Shown: piece by piece, positions 21,681-32,873 of the stretch
How positions within the stretch are numbered: position 1 is the first letter of the stretch
Layout of the letters: every line of letters starts with the position of its first letter
From: Orobanche coerulescens
Taxonomy: Eukaryota > Streptophyta > Magnoliopsida > Lamiales > Orobanchaceae
Assembly: GCA_033398695.1 (NCBI GenBank)
Contig: CM065804.1
Coordinates: forward strand, 37,029,501-37,093,500
Reading direction: 5' to 3'
DNA: 64,000 bases
Position numbers and translations under genes: made by a program
Notes under the pieces: generated by a model
Database searches by the model: none
The model's input: the letters and a program-made list of their open reading frames with translations, nothing else
What the model was told of the DNA's origin: nothing

Positions 21681-24600
21681 TGTAATACCCGTAATTTCGA
21701 TTTCCGGTAATTTCTTTTTTCGGAGAAAGTCCGTTTTGATGACTCGCTTCTGACCTTTTCGTCATTCCGAGAATGATTAATTCTACACTTTTTGTCATCC
21801 GAGTTCGTTTCAGTATCGTTTTGTTGAGCTCCGTGCTTTTTAGCGACTTTTCCGCACTTGAGTTCGATTCTTGCGAATCTCGTTCGAAACTGCTGTTTCG
21901 AGTTTCCCGTAAGTCCGTTTAACTTTATTAGACATGTTGTTTACTTCGGTTTGGTTATTCGATCACGTATCGTGATTTCCGGGTATTTGGGCCATTTTTG
22001 TAATTTCCCAAAGTTTGGGGAAATCACTTCCGTTGTCGAATTTTGAGCCTTCGGATGGTCGGAATCATGTGTTCTCTTAGTTCTCGGATTAGTCTTTGCG
22101 AGTATGTCATAACCGTACCTTCGATTTATATTCAGGTTCGGGTTTCGGGGTCGTCCGGGCCATCGGAGTGGCCACGACCGAGTCACGGCCGGAGAAGGGC
22201 CTGGCCTGGCCGAGTTACGACCGTAAGGTGCCGGTTACGGCCGTACGTGCTCGGCAGACCTGGATGGAAGAAGGCTGGTTACGGCCATAAGGTGTGATCC
22301 GTTACGGTCGTAAGTGGTCGGCAGGTGCTGGGCTGGTTTTTGACGAATGCCGGTTACGGCCGTAACGACCTCCCGGGTACGGCCGTAAGTGCCGAGTTAC
22401 GGCCGTAAGGCCCTGTCAGTTACGGACGTAAGCGATCGTAAGGCGCTGGGCAGGTTTGGATGAATGCCGGTTACGACCGTAAGGCACTGCCGGTTACGGC
22501 CGTAACCCTGCCGGCTATATATAGCCTGGGCTCGGCCAGACTTCATTTTTACTCGGTTTTCTCCTTTTTTCGGCGGCTGGCGACGGGAGGCTCGGGAAAT
22601 CGAGTTCTTGGCCGATTCTAATCAATTCCAAGACGTTTTGGAAGATTCTTGTTGATTATATCATCATCCAGTCCGTGGTCTTCGTCCGAATCAAGGTATT
22701 TTGGCTTCAACCCTTGTTTTTGAAGATTTTGGGGATTTTCCTTTTGATTTTGATTCCAATCCATTTTTTATCAATTAATTGTTGTATAAACATTTTTTCG
22801 AACTTGTTCTATGGATTGGATACTCGTATCTTTGGTTCGTTCGATCCGAGGAGTGATTTCCTTGTTCTTGAAGGGCCTTGAACATTTAGTGTTCGATTAA
22901 ATGCCCCAATGAGTTCCTTTCGATAGTTTGTTGGGATTTCCGTTGTTTTAGGCCTTGATTCTCATCGTAATCATGTTTTATTATTCCTTACGGAGGATTA
23001 TAGGTGCTCTATGATTCCGATGTTGAGTTCCGTTGGTGATTGATGATTCGTGTGGTGTTTTCCCGTAGTAATTTCGGTGCTATCGCGTTCTTGATAGTGT
23101 TCGGGAGTTTGAGGCTATTTTGACCGCTTTCCATCTGTCGTCTTGTTACGATCGTGGTTCCTAGGCAAGTATCTTGCCCATACTTTTCATGTTTCGTAGA
23201 CGGAATCATTGATAAATGATTTTATGTGCAATCCGAATGTTTTAATGAACTTTTAAAAAGATCGGTATGATCTCGATAATTATTGTCTTTCAAAAGATAA
23301 CTCGTATGCTTCGGGGATTAATGTGCTTTCAGAATATGTGCGTTAGTTTCGTATGTTGGAAGATGTTAAACATATTTAGTGAATTTAGTAGACCGTAATT
23401 ATTTGCTGAGGATTGTGTATTGATATGTGTAATTGTTCGGTGAATATGCGACGTTGTGTGATATTAGTTGTTATTCCTTCGAGAAGGGGTTGTGACGCTT
23501 GGTGTTGTTTGGTATTGGTATTTGATTGTGGTTGTGTGACTTTAGTTGTGAGTGTACGTCGACTAAAGTGGCCATTCTAGGGAAGTACCTAGCATTTGTA
23601 TGCATATTCTAGTATTCGAATTATGGCTTCCCATGGCGTTGTGGATGATATGGGTATGTTCACCTAGGGACGGTCTGACAAGACCTATAGGGATACGTAT
23701 TTCCGTGAGTGTGCATATCACGAACTGTGGTTAACCACCCAGGGATGTCCGACGGTGATCTGCGGGGTACGGCGGCCGTGAGTCTCGTACCAACGGTTAA
23801 CTTTGAAATGTTTTGTTGGAGAACTGGTATTTTTGGCGCATATTTCGTCTGATTAGAATAGCAGTCCAAATGGTATCGTAGTTGGCTGGAATGGCACCGA
23901 TAAATCAGTTGTGTGTGATTTGTCCCTTGACTGTGATAATTTGGTAAGGGTCCGTGAGTCCTGTGGTTGCTCTGTGTATTGTAGCTCTGTGGTGTGTTGA
24001 GTTCGACCGTATGGTCAAGTTGCAAAGTTATATTCTCTGTTGTCGTTCTGTGAGACTGTTGTCATGGTAATGTTTGACATGGTGTAGTTTATGTCGGGTT
24101 ATTCTTGTGAGTATGTGATGTGAATAAGTTGATTCACGGACTCCCGTACTTGAGGTTGGAATGTTATGATTGGGTCGTGGACCCCGTATTTTGTTATCGA
24201 AATCGTATTTTGAAATAAATGATTTTTGGGCGGTGTCCCTAAGTGTTTCGAAAGGCTTGAAAATTCTTAAACCCCAAATGCTTTCAAAACTCCCGAGATC
24301 GTAAAATGTTTTGTAAGATGTAAAATGATTTTTATTCCTATCTTTCATAATTCAAACTGTTTTGATCAAGTGAATTATCTCGCGAAGTATATTCACGATT
24401 TCTATGTTCTTGGAATATGATATGTATGACTTGTCCTTGTATTTATACTTACACTAGCAAAACAGTGGAATTTTGCTAACCCCCGAGTATTCGGGGGGTG
24501 GATGTCTGTTTTGCATCCAGGTACTTGTAGGTTGCTGGGGAGCAATTCACAGGATCGTTACGAAGGATGATGGAAGACGGCGATACTAATCACATGAAGA

Positions 24601-24894
24601 CCGGTGTTGAGTCTTTTGGCGATGTCTTGTTGTTTTGTCATTCCATTGTGTCTATTATTCCCGTTTTACGGGAATGTTGATTTATGTTAGCCCCTGCGTG
24701 GGTATGAGTTGTGAGAAAGAGTAATGTATGGTTGATGTGTATGTTGTGGTAAAAGACCAAATCGGTCTAAAGGTTCGTTATTTTGCCATGTCGGCATGTA
24801 TTATGTTGTTGTGTTTTCTGTATTTAGCCTGGTAGATCCTCACGGAGAGGGTCTGCGGCGCTGTAATATTCCCGAACGGTTTGGGGGTGTTACA
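21681..24894 (+). repeat. 3' LTR of element A (no B insertion)
   Basis: It runs from TGTAATACCCG to GGGGGTGTTACA, 3214 bp. The dyad array is at 22213-22507, TATA at 22515-22524, and the donor-like AAG/GTATTT has its GT at 22696-22697. CTAAC at about 24475-24479, a C-run and G-run pair, and CAG/GT at 24520 form the acceptor block. Because it lacks LTR B, the B insertion in the 5' LTR happened after this element integrated. Confidence 0.88.
22213..22524 (+). promoter_or_regulatory. Promoter of element A 3' LTR
   Basis: About ten TTACGGCCGTAA-type sites, several decayed (TTACGACCGTAA, TTACGGTCGTAA, TTACGGACGTAA), run into CTATATATAG at 22515. The order is the same as in the 5' LTR. Confidence 0.65.
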
Positions 24895-26304
24895 CGAAAA
24901 CCCGCCTACAATTCATGTATATTCGTATAAAAACAACAACGAGGGCGGACCACAACCAAACCCTCTCGATTCTGTAAAAACCACGAAATATACCATGAAT
25001 CCGTAGGGAAACTAAGAATACCAACAAGACTAATCATATTCATCATGAATTAATCAACAAAACGGAACTAATCGGACAAAAACGCAAAAAACCCCAAATC
25101 TTCCCAAAAGTAGGGTTTTAAAGATCTAACCTTGATTCGCTGGATCGAGGGATGTTATAGGATGATTGATCAATGATATAACCTCTAGAACTTCGTGGAT
25201 TCGTTGTCTAACAACATGGCTTCGCCTCACCTCCAGCCGCGGACAGAAAAGAAAGGAAATGAAAAACGAGTGAAAATGAGGCTGCTCTGCCATATATATT
25301 CTGGGCCGAAACTAGCGTGCGCTACCCTTCCCGGAATAGCGTGCGCTATCGGCCACTATCGGCCCAGCACCCTCGGCCAGGGCCCGCACGACCCGGCACT
25401 ACCGACCAAACCTGCCGACCGTGACCTGCCCGCCCGACCTCGCTAGCGTGCACTGCGCAGACGCTAGCGCGTGCTAGCCGACCTGTCCAGTAATCTCTGG
25501 ACTAAACAGCTCGCCCAGGTAACGTACGCTAGTCGGCCGACAGCCTGCGATACCCCTGCCGGTTAGCGTGCGCCACGACCGACAGTAGCGTGCGCTACCT
25601 GCCGATCCTACCCGAGTCCAGAACCTCAGAACCCCTCTGCCCAGACCCGATAGCATACGCTGGGCCGGTCGACAGCGTACGCTACACCTGTCGAGCTAGC
25701 GCGCAGCCTTCCGGCCATAGCGTGCGCTATGCCGGTTCCTGCCATGCCTGCTCGGCTAGTGCCCAGCAATTTCGACAGTGCCGCACCTGTCCGACCAGCT
25801 GCTCAGCTGCCATGACCCAACGACTCGATTACCGAAAACGTACGGAACGAACACGACGAAAAGCTCGCGGACAACATCAACGACCCGAAATGAAAACATA
25901 ATGCAATAATTAATCATACGCGACCAAGAAAAGGGTCGAGACAACAAATACAGATACGAATACCCATAACTTTTAGGAAATTACAAAATGGCCCAAAACG
26001 CCCGAAAATCACGATACGTGATCTAATAGCCAAACCGAGGTTCACAACACGTATAACAAAGTTAAAGGGACTTACAGGAAACTCGAAACAGCAGTTTCGA
26101 ACGAGATTCGCAAAAATCGAACTCAAGTGCGGAAAAGTCATCAAAAAGCACGGAACTCAACAAAACGGCACCGAAACGAACTCGAATGTCAAAAAGTGCA
26201 GAATTAATCATTCTCAGAATGATGAAACGGTCTGAAACGAGTTGTCAAAACGGACTCTCGCCAAAAAAATAAAATTACCGGAAATCGAAATTGCGGATAT
26301 TACA
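24895..26304 (-). repeat. LTR C' remainder, right of element A
   Basis: It continues the antisense LTR broken at 14314 and ends GCGGATATTACA at 26304 (an LTR start TGTAATATCCGC on the minus strand). The U3 resembles A and J, while the downstream part resembles K. The array is at 25312-25735, an antisense TATA tract at 25291-25300, and a donor-like ATCAAG/GTTAG has its GT at 25129-25130. Confidence 0.8.
25291..25735 (-). promoter_or_regulatory. LTR C' promoter: TAGCG dyads plus TATA (minus strand)
   Basis: TAGCGTGCGCTA-type dyads occur near 25313, 25336, 25442, 25462, 25527, 25564, 25587, 25650, 25673 and 25717. They lie upstream, in the minus sense, of AATATATATGG at 25291-25300. ORFs across this GC-rich array are by-products of the repeats. 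Confidence 0.65.
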
Positions 26305-26315
26305 ATATACATATA

Positions 26316-26601
26316 AGACTAGGAAGACAACTTTGCTCCCACTAACCTTCTTGTACACACATGGTTCATCTTCATTTTAAATAAACTCACTCTTTGACAG
26401 TTTCATCAAAACGAAGATTTTAGCTCCGAGAAGCCTGCTTCAACCCATAAATGGATCTTTGAACCTTGCAAACCTTTTTAGAATTTTATGGATGAAAAAA
26501 CCCCCAAGTTCTGTCATGTACACAACCTCGAGTAAGTTTCCAATATGAAACGCTGTTTTGACATCCATTTGCTGTGAGACCCCATTCTTTTGTCATAAGA
26601 C
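26316..26601 (-). pseudogene. Ty1/copia reverse transcriptase fragment
   Basis: The minus strand reads a decayed copia RT stretch: a CxNSVSYW-type version of the DVKTAFLNG block, a YMTQPEGF-like block, KVCKVQRSIYGLKQASRS, and the following RFDETVKE segment. This is the central palm/finger part of RT. It has several stops and no flanking domains. It abuts LTR C' on the left, and no LTR of its own was found. Confidence 0.8.
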
Positions 26602-26776
26602 TTGATTTTTAATAAATAAATTGAAATTGTTTACATTCATCATTGAATAAAAGTTAGATTTTATTTGACATATTATCACGTAATTAATTTAATAAAAAAT
26701 ATAACTATTTAATTTAGTATCAATCACTAACCTAATGTAAAATTTAACCAGTGGACCAAAGAATTAAACTTGGGCT
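26602..26776. other. AT-rich spacer, nothing recognised
   Basis: Short AT-rich sequence between the copia RT relic and LTR F. No feature can be supported. Confidence 0.4.
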
Positions 26777-27035
26777 TGTGACATCACATATCCGTAATTT
26801 CTACTGCTGTTGTTTAATGTTATTTTATCCAAGTTATGTTGTACAACGTGGAATCTGTGCAGTATGGATAAAATAAATAAAAGACAAAGACAACTGTATT
26901 TGTATAATTGTCGTACTTGGTCAACAATTGTATATGAAGATATCGTGTATCAGAGGTATCGTATGAGAATATATTTGGAAGGATTATGTGTATACAGTAT
27001 GCCGTATGTTCGTATCCAGTATGCCGTATGCAGAA

Positions 27036-27460
27036 GGCCATTACGTACGCTAAGTTTAAGGACTTACGTACGCTAAATTGCTAATTTTTACGTACGTTAG
27101 GCATAAGGCATTACGTACGTAACCAGGGGAATCGGACAGGACCCAGCTGTGGTCGGCAGGTGGGGCCCGGTGTCAGCAGCTTTCGGCGTGGATGTGGACA
27201 GGCGAGTCAACCTCGAGTATTACGTACGCTATGTAGGGTGTATTACATACGTTAAACAAGTTTTGTACTGTAGCAAGTCAACGTACGTATTACGTACGCT
27301 ATGGATCAAGGGTTACGTACGTAAGGTATTGAGCGAAATGAGTCAGTGATCTCTGGACTGTCACTAGGTACGCTACCAAGGTTAGATAGTGCACGTAAGA
27401 GGGTGTTACGTACGTTAACTTTGGTATGTTACGTACGTAACGAGTTGGAAATTTATATAA
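27036..27460 (+). promoter_or_regulatory. LTR F promoter: TTACGTACG dyads plus TATA
   Basis: Mixed dyads such as TTACGTACGCTA, TTACGTACGTTA, TTACGTACGTAA and ATTACATACGTTA are spaced across about 400 bp. The last ones (27408-27440) are followed by TTTATATAAG at 27452-27460. Confidence 0.65.
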
Positions 27461-27642
27461 GTGGACGCTCGTCATTTCATATCTCTTCAGAATTTCATTT
27501 CGTTTTCGCTTTCAAACACTCAGAGATGGAGTTTTCAGTCCTTCTTAGTCGATTATGAGCTTGGAAACATGGGATTGGAGCTTGAGATATGAAGATATTG
27601 ATGATTCTCGAAGAGTTTGATTGTGTTATTCGTGTTCTTGAG

Positions 27643-29802
27643 GTATCTTGATGAACACCACACCTTGATTTCGAATTTTTGGTATTGTTATCCGTATTTG
27701 CTTCGTATGATGATGATTAGGGTGTTGTTGTTACGATTCTTGAGGTTATGTGAAGTGTATATTGAAGAATACGATGATACATGACTTGGATTACGAATTG
27801 GATGATTATCTATATGTTAAAGGATATCGAATTATGTTGTTTTGATGGCTATGAACATAATTTCGAAGCACTTAGTGCTCTTGAGGAACTTCTTGATGAA
27901 TTTAACATAGCAGGACGATCGTATGTTGAATTATCGGTATCTTTAGATATGAAGATCGAATGTTCGTTGATTGTAGTGGTAGAATTCGTATGTTCTTAAT
28001 GAAATAAGAATCATGATATCAATTTGGAATCCGGAAAGATTGTGATTGATCACCGAATATGATTTCCTTTACCTTCATATCCGTATTTTGGTTATGAATT
28101 CGTAATTGTTTGAGTTGGATTGTTCGGACTTGTGTCTAATCAAGATATTGTGAAATCGTTGAATTTGTCGATTGGTTATAATGATTAGTAATTATCGGAT
28201 TTTGGTTCATATGATGGATATGAATTCGTAATGGTTTGAGTTATACTATTTAGTTTTGTATATGATCGAGGTGTCGATGAACAGTTGTGATTGATTGGTT
28301 GGATATGTCGGTTATTGATTGTTATTGAACTTGTTGTGTATCGAATTATGGTAATAGGTTGAAATTATTTATCGGTGATTATAACCGTATGTTGCGGTCG
28401 AGTTCGAGGATATTCGTAAATTGATTTGGTCGGGGCCAAGGAACATGTAGACGAAGGCAATAAGGTTGGTAGCGGCTCCCTCATCATTGTATCGGTATCG
28501 AGGCAAGTTATTACTTGCTCGGATATAATGTTTAATGAATGGATTCAGTTTCATTTCGTTTATAATGCATATAGCAATGATTATAATTGTAAACTCTGGA
28601 GATTTGGATTATATGTGGTTTTCTGACTATTGGGAGTTAAATCATAATGTACATAATTTATTTCGATTATTGGCATATTTGGGTATTGAGGATACATTAT
28701 GATAAAGATGAAGATATGAATTATCTGCAGTCCGTGATATTAGGGACCTTCGAATATTGAGGGTAATGGTTCGTGATGATTTAGACATCGAGATTGCTCC
28801 CGAAGGACTCGGGGCAAGTATCTCAATTTGATTGTGGTTTAGTGTTTATGTTTTTGGTCATGCATATTGTCATTCACGTTGTTTAACATGAGGCCGACCT
28901 AGTGATTGTCTTAATGTTGTTCATGTTACGTTGTTCATGTTGATGAACATATTGATTTGCATATGTGTATGCATAATTGTATTGTTTATGTTGTCTTGAT
29001 CCGATGGGATCATGTGATCTATGCTGAGGGCGCTGGATCAGATGTCCTCCTCGTGTTGGTCTGACGGGATCATCTTGGGATCTATGCTCAGGGCACTGGA
29101 TCACTGGACGGGTTTTCCACCATGCATTGGTCCGACGGGATCATCATGGGATCTATACTGAGGGTGCTGGATCATTGGATTGCTCTGTGTTCGGTTGATG
29201 GAATCATTTGGATTCGCATCATTGGTTTTATCATGTGTTGTTTTGTGTATATGTATATTGTTGGTTATCCACCTCGTGTTGATCAAGTAGGATCATCGTG
29301 GGATCTATGCTGAGGGCGCTGGATCGTGGGATTTCCATTAAGTTACATTGTTGTTATTATTGTGAGCATATTGACGTTGTCATATGAGTATGCCTTTGTA
29401 GGTCTTGAGTTAGGACCATGTCCGTATGTTGCATTGATCTGATCTCGGATTAGACTGACATGATTGTCGTGGTATTGTGCATCTTGAGGTATGTTCCATA
29501 TTCCCGTTGGTAATTGTATTTTGATGGACAATTGATTTTCGTGTTGAGATTTGATGATGATATCCGATGGATCGAATTGGACAGAGTTAGTAGATTTCGT
29601 AACAGTGAGTTATGATGATGTTTTGAGAACTTTGGTATTGTGTGAGAATCAGTACGAGACGTGAATTTGGTAGAGTATGGTAGTAGGATTACTTTGGTAG
29701 TATTCTTACTTAGTATCTCATTGGTATGTAATTATTGATGTGATGTGATTGTTATCATTGTTGGATTTTATTGCTGACCCCCGTCGTGGGCTTTCTTTTT
29801 AG
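27643..29802 (+). other. Putative leader intron inside LTR F
   Basis: Donor-like TTGAG/GTATCTTG has its GT at 27643-27644. CTGAC at 29774-29778 is followed by CCCC, GTGGG, a CTTTCTTTTT tract and AG/GTTC at 29801-29802. The order matches LTRs A, B, G, J and K. It is inferred only. Confidence 0.45.
28985..29330. repeat. U5 minisatellite GGGATCTATGCTGAGGGC in LTR F
   Basis: Four imperfect copies of a phrase built on GGGATCATNNTGGGATCTAT and GCTGAGGGCGCTGGATCA occur about 60-110 bp apart. The same repeat lies antisense in LTR G at 32990-33170 and 40190-40355, showing that F and G share U5 ancestry. Confidence 0.7.
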
Positions 29803-30236
29803 GTTCTTGGGATATCGAGCTTGTAGCGGTCGTGGAGAGTGAGCTTCCCGGCGGATACTGGCTAGGGCATGTATTTGTGTTTTGAGTTTCTTGATCAGTT
29901 CTTGTATTCCGCTTCTAGAGTAATTTTAATTGTTTGTCTTTTCCTCTGCGTGCATTTTTTTAAATGGCCTTTTGGTATCTGGTAACATATGATACTTTGG
30001 AAAATAGTTTTCTAAACTATTGAGTTTCGGCTGTTTGGCCTTGTCCTTTCAAATGAGACTTTACGACGGTTTTGATAAACGAGTTTTATAAAGTCTTCGA
30101 GTGTTTTTAATAGATAATACCGTCGTTACCCTCTTGAGCATTTGTAAATATTTGTGAAAATGTCTTTTAGCCTTGTGGGTTCCGTCTCGGAGCTCACGGC
30201 GCTGTAGTATTCTCGGTCAGATATGGGGGTGTTACA

Positions 30237-30589
30237 TATAAGACAATATGAGATAATATCCCATAAATCACCTAAAACACTGCACCAAGCCCAAAATCAC
30301 ACATAACCCTACCCAAGATAAAAACTTCTCAAATATTTTATTTAATACTATAGTATAACATAAGAAAAATACAATAAATGTATAAATACATATATTTTCA
30401 GCCGGGTGAGGATAAGAGGAGGAGGATGAGATGTCATTTTTCTACTTCATCTCATGATACACGTTGAGCCCATGCAAGTCTTGTTCACATCTCAACCATA
30501 ACACCTCTCAGACTCCCCACTTAGTTAATATTACCATTTATACATCACTAAAAGAATCAGCAAAATTACATTGAGAGTGAGAGAGGGCT
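30237..30589. other. Unassigned sequence after LTR F
   Basis: AT-rich sequence with a purine-rich stretch near 30410-30430. No ORF, boundary or repeat could be supported. Confidence 0.4.
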
Positions 30590-30595
30590 GTGGCT

Positions 30596-30800
30596 AAGAC
30601 AAAGAAGAAAAAAAAGAAGAAAGAAAAAAGAAGGAAAAGGAAGAAGAAGAAGAAGAAGAAGAAGAAGAAGAAGAAGAAGAGGAGATACTCTTCATCAAGC
30701 CAACTCTTAGAATACCATTCGAACAAAAACACTAACTGGGTAAAATGTCATTTCTTTCCTTTATTAAAAATTAATGCAAGTATATATATATATATATATA
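30596..30800. repeat. Microsatellites (AAG)n and (TA)n
   Basis: An AAG/AAAG-rich tract runs from about 30598 to 30683 and a (TA) tract from 30779 to 30800. They produce artificial Lys-rich and Phe-rich ORFs that are not genes. Confidence 0.9.
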
Positions 30801-31178
30801 TCGGGGTTGGTTACCGTGAGCAGGCATTTTTTCGTGAGACTGTGCGAAATGTTACGGACGTTGCACAAAATATATAATTATTTGGCACAAAATCAATCAT
30901 GTTGTTGCACAACATTGTGCAACAACTTTATACATTCTGTGCAAAATTATCATAGTGTAACAACTGGATACATTTTGTGCAATAACTGGATACATTTTGT
31001 GCAACAACTGAATACGCTTTGTGCAAAAATATTCACGTATAAATAAATCATGGCACAAACAGTTATAACATTTTGCACAATCGAAAATAGATATGGACCA
31101 TTGATCTACAATAATCAGGGGCCCAAATTCATTCTCATTTCTTACGAAATATATGCGTCTGAACTGAACTTACCCCTA
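30801..31178. mobile_element. MITE-like unit between two (TA) tracts
   Basis: GGGGTTGGTT (30803-30812) and AACTTACCCC (31167-31176) are imperfect inverted ends (8 of 10 bases), each next to a (TA)n run. This fits a small non-coding DNA transposon with TA target preference. Inside are repeated TTTTGTGCAA and ACTGGATACATT phrases. The class is uncertain: a Helitron-type end was considered, but no CTRR terminus is evident. Confidence 0.45.
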
Positions 31179-31800
31179 TATATATATATATATGTCAGTA
31201 CATGCAAAGATTAAAACTTTGATTGTTCATATTTGACTTGAAAATGTCATTTTTTTCATCATGCATTTGATGATCTTGGTGTTTGTTGAATTTTAATTTT
31301 GACTTACATAGATAATTTGAGAAAATTATTTCTCGGAGGAAATTTATTGCTAAATATGACAAGTCTGATCTTTTGGATTTAAAATCCCCAAACTATATGA
31401 ATGTAATACTGGACTAGGGTAAAGGATCAATTAATAACTGAGAAATTTTACTAATCGAACCTAAACTCGAAAAGTAACGAAAATGGACAAAAGGGGGTGA
31501 TTTATGGATAAATTTGATGGAACCCTTAGTTCTGGACTTTAAGCTGGAAATTAGTCTTAAAATTTCATAAATAAGTTACCCATAAAATTTCACTTAAATC
31601 GGAATTCATTAAAATAAAAAGTTAGGGAAAATGTAATTTTCAATAATTTGGGGCCAAAACTATAAATTTTAGAAACTTACTGTTTCGAAATTAAAATTTC
31701 CAGAATAATTGATCTTACTAGTCTCATTTATCCTAAAAGTTTGAAGTCAATCCGAGAAGAAACGAAAGAATTATAACCCGATTAGTAAAAAATCCCATTT
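31179..31800. other. AT-rich DNA leading into the 180-bp repeats
   Basis: It begins with a (TA) run to 31192. Later parts contain phrases like AAATTGTAATTTTC that look like diverged forms of the 180-bp unit. No coding was seen. Confidence 0.4.
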
Positions 31801-32520
31801 AGATATAATTAAGGGGTGAAATTATAGTTTTTGAAAGAATAAATCTCTAATCTGGATAGGAAATATAAATGCAAGACGTAAAGATCAAAATGCTACTTGA
31901 ATCACAATTTTTGGAGTTAAAACGAATTCAAACGAATTAATCAAAATTATAATAATTTAGTAAAAATAATAATAATGGTACTTAAAAATTGGAAAGGCAG
32001 AATTGTAATTTCCGAAAGGTAAGACTTTCATGCAACTTCTTACCTTAAATACTTATATCATAATGGACCTTTCGCAATAAACTTAATAATTTTCGGACAT
32101 ATAATCATTTCGTTCCGACTTAATCAAATTTACTATAATTTAGTAAAAATAATAATAGTACTTAAAACTTGGAAGGGTGGAATTGTAAATTTTGAAAGGT
32201 ACAACTTTCATGAAACTTCTGAACTTAAATTCTTATGTCATAACGGAATTTTCGAAATAAATTTCATAATTTTCGGACGTATAATCATTCCGTTCCGACT
32301 CAATCAAATTTACCATAATTTAATAAAAATAATAATAGTACTTAAAATTTGGAAGGGCAAAATTGCAGTTTTCGAAAGGTAAAACTTTCATACAACTTCT
32401 GAGCTCAAATTCCTATATCGTAACGGACTTTTCGCAACCAAGTTCATAATTTTCGGATGCATAATCAATCTGTACCGAACTAATCAAGTTTATGAGTTTA
32501 TCATAAAAATCTGTTAAAAC
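31801..32520. repeat. 180-bp tandem repeat, about four units
   Basis: The phrase CTTAAAA-TTGG recurs at 31981, 32161 and 32341, exactly 180 bp apart. The GAATTGTAATTT block at 32001 has a weaker partner at 31821, again 180 bp earlier. Units share TTTCGAAAGGTA, AACTTTCAT, ATAATTTTCGGAC and CGTTCCGACT. Confidence 0.8.
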
Positions 32521-32873
32521 TCACACAATGGACATCTGACCATCAACTGGTTGAACTAATTCCTCTCATTTACCCAAGTCCATTTATTTCTAAACAATCA
32601 TGACGACGTCTTACAATATGCATGATCATCGTTAAGCACGATATTTATTGTTAATCAATAAAAATCGGGAGTAAGTGTTGTGCGGAGCTAAGTGCTACGA
32701 CCTTCGGGCGGGAGCCACCGCTAGAGTCTGTACGAGTACCTATAGAATCCCTTTTTCTATCTACATGCACTGAGGGGCGGTCGGTCTAAGTCATGAATCG
32801 AGCAGAGTGACTGTGGTTCTAGGCAAAGCTACTGTCATATACTATTCCCTTGAAGTCGAAGGTCGGTACAAGT
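32521..32873. other. Unassigned sequence before LTR G
   Basis: It contains TTCGGGCGGGAGCCACC and neighbouring GC-richer blocks (32690-32830) that resemble retroelement leader/U5 DNA, but no boundary can be placed. LTR G similarity begins abruptly at about 32874. Confidence 0.4.

Larger units (their letters stand above)
14315..24894 (+). mobile_element. Element A: complete non-coding LTR retrotransposon
   Basis: It starts TGTAATACCCG and ends GGGGGTGTTACA, flanked by CGAAA on both sides (14310-14314 and 24895-24899). Without nested LTR B, the 5' LTR is about 3185 bp and the 3' LTR 3214 bp. The internal region (19238-21680) has a tRNA-Met primer site at 19243-19254 and a purine tract before the 3' LTR. 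No gag, protease, RT, RNase H or integrase motif is visible in it. This is a large LTR element without coding (LARD-like) that must rely on proteins from relatives. Its U3 is most similar to J and C', and its 3' internal region to J. Confidence 0.88.
26777..30236 (+). repeat. LTR F (solo or truncated), about 3.46 kb
   Basis: It ends GGGGGTGTTACA at 30236, with the GGCGCTGTAGTATTC block typical of these LTRs just before. The likely start is TGTGACATCACATATCCG at 26777, but no matching 5-bp duplication was found, so the left edge is uncertain. No primer site follows it. It carries a TTACGTACGTAA/TTACGTACGCTA array, a TATA box, the leader-intron signals and a U5 minisatellite shared with LTR G. 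Confidence 0.7.

Noticed and set aside
25195..25901. Long GC-rich ORFs on both strands in LTR C'
   Set aside because: They run through the TAGCG dyad array, and the repeated peptide pattern reflects the DNA repeat.
26777..30236. LTR F as part of a complete element
   Set aside because: No PBS or polypurine tract adjoins it and no second copy lies in the window, so only an LTR is supported.
30538..30877. Lys-rich and Phe-rich ORFs
   Set aside because: They are translations of the (AAG)n microsatellite on both strands.
30801..31178. Helitron call for the unit between (TA) tracts
   Set aside because: It begins with TC after an A, but there is no CTRR end and no 3' hairpin; inverted ends fit a MITE better.
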